DNA from: Geminicoccaceae bacterium
Lineage (GTDB): Bacteria > Pseudomonadota > Alphaproteobacteria > Geminicoccales > Geminicoccaceae
Assembly: GCA_020446285.1 (NCBI GenBank)
Contig: JAGREZ010000128.1
Coordinates: forward strand, 10,037-15,205
DNA length: 5,169 nt
Reading direction: 5' to 3'
Positions within the stretch are counted from its first letter, which is position 1. The number at the start of each line of letters is the position of its first letter. Under the pieces are notes generated by a model. It worked only from the letters and a program-made list of their open reading frames with translations, made no database searches and was not told where the DNA came from. Positions 1 through 5,169 of the stretch are shown piece by piece. The position numbers and the translations under genes were made by a program.

Positions 1-540
1 CGTCATGCGTCCGTTGGCAAGGCCCTTGCGGATCGAATCCAGCGCCCGCATCACCCATGAGGACAGGCTCTTCGGATCGACCGGATCGACGCGTTCGAAA
101 CCCTCGGGCAGCGGTGGTGCGTCGGATGGTGCGTCATGACGCGCGTCACCCGTGCCCCTGGCCCGCTTCACCGCGTCGCCGATGTGATCGGGTTCGGGGC
201 CGTCCGGCCGCATCGTAGCCGGATCATCGTCCGGAAAGGCGGCCGGGTGATCGATGATCGGCGGCGCATCATCGGGCGCGCCGGAGCGGTTCACCGCATC
301 GGGGCCTTGATCGCCGCCGTGGGGAATGTCATGGTTTGGCGAGGTGGTGGCTTCGCCCCTTGACGTTTCCGGACGTAAAGCTGCGGGGGCCGTGCCGTCA
401 GGACGGCCATCGGGCAGAGAATGGTATCCACCACCAACCTTTCCGCCTTGTCCTGCCGCCCCTTTCCGACCTTGTAGAGTGATTGTCTTCGCCTCCGCGG
501 ATTGGGGAGCGGACTGCCGGTCGAATGAAGCAGGCTTCAT
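1..540 (-). CDS. Partial unrecognised gene, N-terminal part, Asp/Pro-rich, runs off left edge
   Basis: An open frame on the minus strand reads without a stop from ATG 540-538 to the left edge (180 residues visible, C-terminus missing). I do not recognise the family. Residues from about 70 on are rich in Asp, Pro, Gly and Ala and look disordered; the last visible ~35 residues look more ordered, with the pattern PLPEGFERVDPVDPKS and then a likely helix ending near KGLANGRMT. Third codon positions are strongly G/C from about position 345 down to 1, which supports real coding there. Between 540 and about 345 this bias is weak, so the N-terminal part is doubtful. There is no Shine-Dalgarno before ATG 540. 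The only nearby alternative in frame is GTG 294-292, preceded by AAGG about 10 nt upstream; ATG 597-595 is also in frame. The gene is divergent from the aldolase operon and may be unrelated to it. No signal peptide or membrane segment is visible. Product function is unknown. Confidence 0.5.
   Translation of the reverse strand, partial: MKPASFDRQSAPQSAEAKTITLQGRKGAAGQGGKVGGGYHSLPDGRPDGTAPAALRPETSRGEATTSPNHDIPHGGDQGPDAVNRSGAPDDAPPIIDHPAAFPDDDPATMRPDGPEPDHIGDAVKRARGTGDARHDAPSDAPPLPEGFERVDPVDPKSLSSWVMRALDSIRKGLANGRMT
525..540. promoter_or_regulatory. Perfect inverted repeat, candidate operator
   Basis: ATGAAGC and GCTTCAT form a perfect 7-bp inverted repeat separated by AG. It lies in the divergent region, 160 bp upstream of the aldolase start, where a repressor or activator for the operon would be expected to bind. 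It is too short and too AT-balanced to be a convincing terminator and has no T-run. The spacing between the symmetric T and A is 12, one longer than the classical LysR T-N11-A box, so the downstream LysR protein is possible but not clearly indicated. It overlaps one candidate start codon (540) of the minus-strand gene, which would fit autorepression or mean that start is wrong. The function is inferred only. Confidence 0.35.
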
Positions 541-700
541 CGAGGAAGCGCGGCCTCGCCTCGCTTGAAAGATCGTGACTCTGTTCGCGATCCGCATTGT
601 TATGGCAGGACTGTCTGAAACGCTGGAAGAACTGCCGGATGGCGCGCAAGGTTGCGGCCGGGGAGTCCGTGCAGCGAGACCGCACGGAGGAGGAGGAAAC
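541..700 (+). other. Upstream region and 5' leader of the aldolase-kinase operon
   Basis: This 160-bp stretch precedes the aldolase start and must carry the operon promoter or leader. I could not find a -35/-10 pair of good quality: TTGAAA at 565-570 resembles a -35 box, but nothing like TATAAT lies 16-18 bp downstream (TGTTAT at 598-603 is too far). The aldolase frame stays open back through ATG 602 and the region near 575, but the strong ribosome binding site at 686-696 points to the start at 701. No riboswitch-like or hairpin structure stood out beyond short stems such as CGAGG/CCTCG at 541-558. Confidence 0.3.
686..696 (+). promoter_or_regulatory. Strong ribosome binding site of the aldolase gene
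   Basis: GGAGGAGGAGG contains two overlapping AGGAGG cores, ending 7 and 4 nt before ATG 701. It is by far the best Shine-Dalgarno in the window and decides the aldolase start against the longer in-frame candidates upstream. It suggests the operon is translated efficiently when transcribed. Confidence 0.85.
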
Positions 701-1483
701 ATGCAGCTTGTCGATTCCGGCAGGAAGATGCTCGTTGTGGCCATGGATCATGGTCGGGCGATGGGGCCCGTTCAGGGGCTCGAGGATCCGGGCAGGGTCA
801 TCGACATGGTGATCGATGCCGGGGCGGACGCGCTCATGACGAGCTTCGGCATCGTCAAGCGCTACAATGAAAAGCTGATCGGCACCATTGAGACCTACAT
901 GCGTCTCGATGGCGGGCCGTCGCTGATCCGCGAGAAATGGCTCGAGAACAGCGAGTGGCAGCTTCTGCATGATGTGGCGCTCGCGCATGAAATGGGTGCT
1001 GCGGGCGGCTGCGTGATGTATTTCATGGGCGCGCCGTGCGAGAGTGCCACCATGCAGATCGTCGCCGACACGGCCCTTGACAGTTTCGGTCTGGAACTGC
1101 CGCTGATGGTCGAGGCATTGCCCTGCCGGCATCCGGGTATTCCCGATACCAACGATGCGCAGATGATGGCCGATGCCTGCCGCATCGCCTTCGAGCATGG
1201 CGCCGACATCCTGAAAACCTATTATCCCGGCACGGTCGACGGGTTCCGCAAGGTCGTGGAGGGTACGCCGGCACCCGTGCTCATCGCCGGCGGTCCGAAG
1301 CTGGACAGCGATCTCGCCGTTCTGGAGATGGTCGCGGGCACCATCGAGGCCGGTGGCAAGGGGGTCGTCTTCGGCCGCAATATCTGGCAGCACGCCAATC
1401 CGGCAGGCATGGTCCGAGCACTTCGCGCGATCATTCACGATGGTGTCGCCGCGCGCGAGGCCGAAGGCCTGCTGCGCTCATGA
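701..1483 (+). CDS. Class I aldolase, DeoC/LacD/LsrF-type TIM barrel
   Basis: A 260-residue cytoplasmic protein of the DeoC/LacD aldolase family (PF01791), closest in pattern to class I fructose-bisphosphate aldolase FbaB/DhnA and to LsrF. These enzymes form a Schiff base between a lysine and a ketose-phosphate carbonyl and cleave or transfer a C-C bond. Visible signatures: AMDHG at 14-18 on the first strand; an acidic residue in MVEAL at 136-140; the Schiff-base segment ADILKTYY with the probable catalytic lysine at 172; and the two phosphate-binding loops IAGGPK at 195-200 and GRNIWQ at 225-230. Length matches short members of the family, so the protein looks complete. The start at 701 is set by the strong ribosome binding site. 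The stop TGA overlaps the ATG of the kinase gene (ATGA), so the two are very probably co-translated and act in one pathway: the kinase would supply the phosphorylated substrate. The natural substrate is unknown. Fructose-1,6-bisphosphate aldolase, an LsrF-like thiolase or cleavage of another phosphoketose are all possible; the pairing with a sugar kinase favours a catabolic role. Confidence 0.88.
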   Translation: MQLVDSGRKMLVVAMDHGRAMGPVQGLEDPGRVIDMVIDAGADALMTSFGIVKRYNEKLIGTIETYMRLDGGPSLIREKWLENSEWQLLHDVALAHEMGAAGGCVMYFMGAPCESATMQIVADTALDSFGLELPLMVEALPCRHPGIPDTNDAQMMADACRIAFEHGADILKTYYPGTVDGFRKVVEGTPAPVLIAGGPKLDSDLAVLEMVAGTIEAGGKGVVFGRNIWQHANPAGMVRALRAIIHDGVAAREAEGLLRS

Positions 1484-3000
1484 GCGGCGGGCCGCTCGTC
1501 GGCGGGATCGATGCCGGCACCAGCCGCATCCGGGCCATCCTGTTCGAGGCGGATGGCACTCTCGTCGCCGCCGACGAGCGGCCCACGCCGGTCGATGTCC
1601 TCGGCGAAGGGTCGGCGGAGCACGACATGGAGGCGATCGCCGATGCGGCGCTGGCAGCTCTCGACGGAGCGCTTGCGCGGATCGACGACAGGAAACGGCT
1701 GCGCTCGCTGGCCGTGGCGAGCTGTGGCGAGGCGGGGACGCTGGTCGATGCCGGGGGTCGGCCGCTGACGAGGGTCATTGCCTGGTACGACACGCGAACG
1801 GCGAAGGATCTCGCGGATTTCGCTGGACATTTCGGCGTCGAGAGACTTCAGGCGATCACGGGGCTCTGTCCCGATCCGACCTTCACATTGCTCAAGCTGC
1901 TCTGGCTTCGCCGCAACGAGCCCGAGGTCTTCGCGCGGGCGACCCGCTGGCTGCATGTCGCCGACTATCTCGCCTTCACACTGTCGGGCGAAATGGCGAC
2001 CGATACGAGCCTCGCCTCGCGGACCATGGCCATCGACCTTGCAAGGGGCTGCTGGTCCCGCGAAATCCTCGATGCGGCGCGCATACCGTTCGACCTGATG
2101 CCGCAACTCCTGCCGATGGGAACGCGCCTCGGTACGCTCAGGCACGACGTGGCCTCGGCACTCGGTCTCGATCCGGCCTGCACGATCGCCACCGGCGGAC
2201 ACGATCACATCGCTGGCGCCGTCGCCATCGGTGGCGACCGGGCGGGTACGCTCGTGGACAGCATGGGGACCGCGGAAGCCCTGAACCTCTCGCGCCCTTC
2301 GCCCGTCGGCGACCCCGAGGCGGGGAGGCTCGGCTACAATCAGGGGCTCCTGCATATCGAGACGAAGACATGGTACATGTTCTCGGGTCTGCCGACCTCG
2401 GGGGGGGCCATCGAATGGTTCCGTCGGGGCGTTGCCGGCGGCGAGAGCCATGCGAGCCTGATCGAGGCGGCATCGGGCGTTCCCGCCGGCAGTCATGGTG
2501 TCGGCTTCTTCCCGCATCTGCGCCTCGGATCGCCGCCCTTTCCCGATCCCGTCGCCCGTGGCGGTTTCTTCGGTCTCGGCGCCGACATCGAACGGCCGGT
2601 GCTCTATCGCGCGGTGCTCGAGGGCGTGGCGCTCGATACGGCGCAGATCCTCCGCCGGATGGTGGAATTCGACGGTGGTGCGCGTATCGACCGCATCCTC
2701 GCCATCGGCGGAAGCACGCGCAACGATCTGCTCATGCGCATCAAGGCGGCACTCTTCGGCCGTGCCATCGATATCGCCGTCATGCCGGAGGCGGTGTCGC
2801 TCGGTGCGGCCATTCTCGGCGGACTCGCGGCCGGCATATGGGGTTCGCTGGCCGAGGCCCAGGAAGCGTGTCGTCCGCAACTCCGCAGGATCGAACCCGA
2901 TGAAGCCATGCTATGGGGCGACCGCGATACGCTCATCGACCGTTATGCGGAGGGCTATGCCCTGCAGCGCCAGCTTCACCGGCTGCGCCTGACCACCTGA
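1480..3000 (+). CDS. FGGY-family carbohydrate kinase
   Basis: A complete 506-residue cytoplasmic kinase of the FGGY family, which transfers the ATP gamma-phosphate to a hydroxyl of a sugar, ketose or polyol. The N-terminal domain (about 5-245) opens with the phosphate-binding motif GIDAGTS at 9-15 and carries WYDTRT at 102-107, a position used for sugar contact in relatives. GGHDH at 239-243 holds the probable catalytic base Asp242. The C-terminal domain (about 255-450) has DSMGTAE at 260-266, SGGAIEWF at 307-314, and the nucleotide-site segment AIGGSTRND at 408-416 followed by EAVSLGAAILGG at 437-448. Length is typical (about 480-530). ATG 1480 overlaps the aldolase stop as ATGA; the only ribosome-site-like sequence is GAAGG at 1463-1467, 12 nt from the start, so translation probably depends on coupling. 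The substrate is not readable from sequence. The GGHDH form differs from the GGGD of xylulokinase and LsrK, so a subfamily name such as xylulokinase would be unsafe. An uninterrupted G8 tract lies at 2400-2407, inside the SGGA codons. Confidence 0.93.
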   Translation: MSGGPLVGGIDAGTSRIRAILFEADGTLVAADERPTPVDVLGEGSAEHDMEAIADAALAALDGALARIDDRKRLRSLAVASCGEAGTLVDAGGRPLTRVIAWYDTRTAKDLADFAGHFGVERLQAITGLCPDPTFTLLKLLWLRRNEPEVFARATRWLHVADYLAFTLSGEMATDTSLASRTMAIDLARGCWSREILDAARIPFDLMPQLLPMGTRLGTLRHDVASALGLDPACTIATGGHDHIAGAVAIGGDRAGTLVDSMGTAEALNLSRPSPVGDPEAGRLGYNQGLLHIETKTWYMFSGLPTSGGAIEWFRRGVAGGESHASLIEAASGVPAGSHGVGFFPHLRLGSPPFPDPVARGGFFGLGADIERPVLYRAVLEGVALDTAQILRRMVEFDGGARIDRILAIGGSTRNDLLMRIKAALFGRAIDIAVMPEAVSLGAAILGGLAAGIWGSLAEAQEACRPQLRRIEPDEAMLWGDRDTLIDRYAEGYALQRQLHRLRLTT

Positions 3001-3115
3001 CCCGCAACTGCGCTACCCGGCCCCTTTGCCTCGCATTGCGGCTATCGGCATTTCGTCAACGCGCTGTTAAGGGAATGGGGCTTGCTCCACCCGGAGGGAG
3101 GCAACCTGCTGCGGG
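3001..3115 (+). other. Gap between kinase and regulator genes, with upstream GGAGGGAGG
   Basis: This 115-bp gap shows no hairpin followed by a T-run, so transcription from the aldolase-kinase operon may continue into the regulator. A purine-rich GGAGGGAGG sits at 3093-3101. It is 14 nt from the GTG at 3116 and 23 nt from the ATG at 3125, farther than usual for either start. A second, weaker GGGGTGG at 3113-3119 is 5 nt from ATG 3125. TGTTAA at about 3065-3070 is a possible -10 box but lacks a good -35 partner, so a separate promoter is not established. Confidence 0.4.
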
Positions 3116-4114
3116 GTGGCATCCATGCGTGATTTCAACATCAAGGCAACGGAATATTTCGAGGCGGTCGCGCGGCTCGGTACCGTGACCAGGGCGGCAC
3201 AGGAACTCGGCGTGTCGCCGTCGGCCGTGAGCCAGCAGGTCCGGCTCCTCGAAAACCAGTTCGGGGTGAAGCTCTTTCGCCGGGAGAAACGGCGGCTGGT
3301 GCTGACACTGGACGGCGACCGCCTGTTCCAGACCACCACCCAGGCCTTCGGTGCCATCCGCAATGTCAGGAGTGCGATCGCCCGGCAGCGGGATACCCGG
3401 CAACTGACCCTGCGCGTCAGCCCGAGTTTCGGGGTCCGCTGGCTGGGGCCGCGCATTCAGGGATTCCTCGCCGAAAATCCCGAATGGGCGATCCGGGTCG
3501 ATGCAACACCGGATTTCACCGCGTTCGAGACCGAGGCGGTGGATCTCGACCTGCGCTACGGGCTCGGCGGCTGGGCCGGCCTGTCAGTCACCTGCATCAT
3601 GAACGATCTGGTGCTGCCGTTCTGCAGCCCGGACTATCTCGACCGCCTGCGCCGGACATCGGACGATCTGGGTGAACAGCTTGCCGCGGCACGGTTGATC
3701 GACAGCGTCAAGGCGCTGTTTCGCTGGGATCTATGGCTGGCGGCCAACCATGTCACGGTGCCGCGTCTCTCCTATCCGATCCGCTTCGACCGATCCTCCA
3801 TGTCGATCGAACTGGCCAAGCAGGGAGGTGGCGTGGCGCTCGACAGTGTGACCCTGTGTCTGCCGGACCTGCAGAGCGGCCAGCTCGTTCCGTTCAGCAG
3901 CTCCATACCGGTGATCGATTTCCCCGCCTACTGGTTCGTCTGCCCGCCGCGCCATTTCAATCGCAGGATCGTCACCCGTCTTTCGCACTGGCTGATGCAG
4001 GCGGGTCAGGAGCATGAGCGCGAGGCACGCGCGCTGCTGGAACGCTTCGGCTGCTCGTTCAGGTCCGAGACCGGCCCGGACCTGGTCGAGTGGCATGAAG
4101 GCCCCGATCAGTAG
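3116..4114 (+). CDS. LysR-type transcriptional regulator, GcvA/AmpR-like
   Basis: A 332-residue LysR-family DNA-binding regulator (329 if it starts at ATG 3125 instead of GTG 3116). The winged helix-turn-helix spans about residues 9-68, with the core VTRAAQELGVSPSAVSQQV at 24-42 and the wing around FGVKLFRREKR at 49-59. A linker helix to about 92 leads into a periplasmic-binding-like effector domain from about 96 to 295 (TLRVSPSFGVRWLGPRI at the first strand). The wording of the HTH and the RWLGPRI segment is typical of the GcvA/AmpR branch, whose members sense small metabolites such as amino acids, carbohydrates or cell-wall fragments. Length is slightly above the usual ~300, owing to a charged C-terminal tail after residue 298. 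It lies downstream of the aldolase and kinase genes on the same strand and converges with the transporter gene, so it probably controls one or both; its ligand may be the transported substrate or a phosphorylated intermediate. Its last 7 bases overlap the end of the transporter gene. Confidence 0.92.
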   Translation: MASMRDFNIKATEYFEAVARLGTVTRAAQELGVSPSAVSQQVRLLENQFGVKLFRREKRRLVLTLDGDRLFQTTTQAFGAIRNVRSAIARQRDTRQLTLRVSPSFGVRWLGPRIQGFLAENPEWAIRVDATPDFTAFETEAVDLDLRYGLGGWAGLSVTCIMNDLVLPFCSPDYLDRLRRTSDDLGEQLAAARLIDSVKALFRWDLWLAANHVTVPRLSYPIRFDRSSMSIELAKQGGGVALDSVTLCLPDLQSGQLVPFSSSIPVIDFPAYWFVCPPRHFNRRIVTRLSHWLMQAGQEHEREARALLERFGCSFRSETGPDLVEWHEGPDQ

Positions 4115-5169
4115 ATCGTCAGGGCAGGCACATAGGAGATCAGCAGGAGCACGCCGATGGCGACCAGATAGAACGGGGCCAGTGCCTTGATGGCCTCGCC
4201 TATGCCGCAGCGGGCGATGGCGACGGAGATGAACAGGGTCGTGCCCACGGGCGGCGTGTAGAGGCCGATGGAGAGATTGACGACCATCATCAGTCCGAGC
4301 TGCACGAGGTCGAGGCCGATCGCCTGACCGATGGTGACGAACAGCGGACCCAGCAGCAGGATGGCCGCCGGCAGGTCGAGAAAGGCACCGATCACCAGCA
4401 TCACGAGGTTGAGTGCGAGGATGATCAGCCAGGGCTCGCTCAGGGTGGCGATCACCCATTCGGTCAGCGCCTGCGGCACCTGCTCGGCGGTGAGCAGCCA
4501 CTGAATGGTCGATGATGCCATGATGATGAACATGACCGCACCCGTCATCATCGTCGTCTCGACCGCCGCCGACCAGAGGTTCCCGAGGTTGAGATCGCGA
4601 TAGACCACGCCGCTGACGAGCAGCGCATAGGCCACCGCCATGACGCTGACCTCGGTGGGCGTGGCGATGCCGAAGCGCAGGGTGCCGATGACGAAGACGG
4701 GCATCAGGAGGGCAGGGAAGGCCGCCAGGATCTGCGAGCGGAACGCCCGGAAACCGCCCTCGAGCGGGGCCCGCGGCAGGTCGCGCAGGCTCGCCACCAG
4801 CCAGACCGTGGTGAACATGCCCACCCCCAGCAGAACGCCCGGCAGAATCCCGGCGACGAACAGGTCGACGATCGAGGTATTGGAGACCAGTCCGAACAGG
4901 ATGAGCGGGATCGAGGGCGGGATCAGCACCGAAACGGTCGATGAGGCCGAGTTGACGGCAGCGGCGAAGCCCGCCGGATAGCGTTCCTTGAGCTGCACCG
5001 GGATCAGCGCGTTGCCCAGTGCGGAGGCATCCGCCACGGCCGAGCCCGAGACCCCGCCGAACATCACCGAGCCGATGATCGAGACCTGCCCCAGTCCGCC
5101 CTTCATGCGGCCGACGAGGAGGCGGGCGATATTGACCAGATAGACGCCGAACCTGCCCGACATCATCAG
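4108..5169 (-). CDS. TRAP transporter large permease (DctM type), C-terminal part, runs off right edge
   Basis: The visible 353 residues are the C-terminal part of a TRAP transporter large membrane subunit (DctM/SiaM M domain, PF06808), an inner-membrane protein that imports a solute together with Na+ or H+ once a periplasmic binding protein has delivered it. Full-length members have about 425 residues, so roughly 70-80 N-terminal residues lie beyond the right edge; the Met codon at 5166-5164 is internal (a Leu codon precedes it), not a start. Counting from that Met, family features are GGVSGSAVADASALG at 37-51, IPPSIPLI at 82-89, GIATPTE at 166-172, AFLDLPAAILLLGP at 261-274 and YTPPVGTTLF at 303-312, with many hydrophobic membrane spans between. 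The binding protein (DctP) and small permease (DctQ) are expected upstream, beyond the right edge, with this gene last in the operon. The substrate is unknown; TRAP systems carry organic acids, sugar acids and some polyols and sugars. The gene ends with TGA inside the 3' end of the convergent LysR gene. Confidence 0.93.
   Translation of the reverse strand: MMMSGRFGVYLVNIARLLVGRMKGGLGQVSIIGSVMFGGVSGSAVADASALGNALIPVQLKERYPAGFAAAVNSASSTVSVLIPPSIPLILFGLVSNTSIVDLFVAGILPGVLLGVGMFTTVWLVASLRDLPRAPLEGGFRAFRSQILAAFPALLMPVFVIGTLRFGIATPTEVSVMAVAYALLVSGVVYRDLNLGNLWSAAVETTMMTGAVMFIIMASSTIQWLLTAEQVPQALTEWVIATLSEPWLIILALNLVMLVIGAFLDLPAAILLLGPLFVTIGQAIGLDLVQLGLMMVVNLSIGLYTPPVGTTLFISVAIARCGIGEAIKALAPFYLVAIGVLLLISYVPALTIY

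Noticed and set aside
246..270. Inverted repeat of CGATGAT and ATCATCG
   Set aside because: It lies in the well-supported coding part of the left-edge gene, where repeated Asp and Ile codons explain the symmetry; there is no T-run or promoter context.
575..700. In-frame N-terminal extension of the aldolase
   Set aside because: The frame is open upstream, but the encoded segment is Gly/Arg-rich and unlike aldolase N-termini, and the tandem AGGAGG sits directly before ATG 701.
398..1438. Minus-strand frame (about 346 codons) antisense to the aldolase
   Set aside because: It covers the aldolase and its leader, has no family motif and lacks a start with a ribosome site; treated as a shadow.
1435..2880. 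Long minus-strand frame (about 481 codons) antisense to the kinase
   Set aside because: The composition is dominated by Arg, Glu and Gly with no recognisable domain; long antisense frames are expected opposite GC-rich coding sequence.
1353..2903. Long plus-strand frame (about 516 codons) overlapping the kinase in another frame
   Set aside because: The product is very rich in Arg and has no family motifs; it is a high-GC shadow of the kinase gene, which carries all FGGY signatures in its own frame.
3035..3052. Possible LysR T-N11-A box in the gap before the regulator gene
   Set aside because: The half-sites around TTGC and GGCAT are only partly symmetric and the T-to-A spacing is 12-13, so it is not distinguishable from chance.

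Overview
The window comes from a GC-rich bacterium, most likely an alphaproteobacterium. This is inferred from strong G/C at third codon positions, a TRAP transporter, a GcvA/AmpR-type LysR regulator and dense gene packing. No RNA gene, CRISPR array, insertion sequence or clear hairpin terminator was seen. Nothing identifies the species.

Layout: positions 1-540 (minus strand) hold the N-terminal part of an unrecognised gene that runs off the left edge; its start is uncertain. A divergent intergenic region follows, containing a perfect 7-bp dyad (525-540) and a very strong ribosome binding site. From 701 an operon runs rightward: a class I (Schiff-base) aldolase of the DeoC/LacD/LsrF fold family (701-1483) and an FGGY-family carbohydrate kinase (1480-3000), overlapping as ATGA. 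After a 115-bp gap comes a LysR-type regulator on the same strand (3116-4114). Converging on it is the C-terminal part of a TRAP transporter large permease (DctM type, 4108 to the right edge, minus strand), whose stop codon lies inside the last codons of the regulator gene.

How it fits together (inference): the TRAP system imports a sugar, polyol or sugar acid. The kinase phosphorylates it, or an oxidised or isomerised derivative. The aldolase cleaves the phosphorylated ketose-like product into central intermediates, and the LysR protein controls the set. The kinase/aldolase pairing resembles LsrK/LsrF of autoinducer-2 processing in fold, but the kinase carries GGHDH at the catalytic Asp instead of GGGD, and no Lsr ABC transporter is visible. 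The substrate cannot be named from this window. A dehydrogenase or isomerase that would complete the route is not in view and would have to lie outside it.
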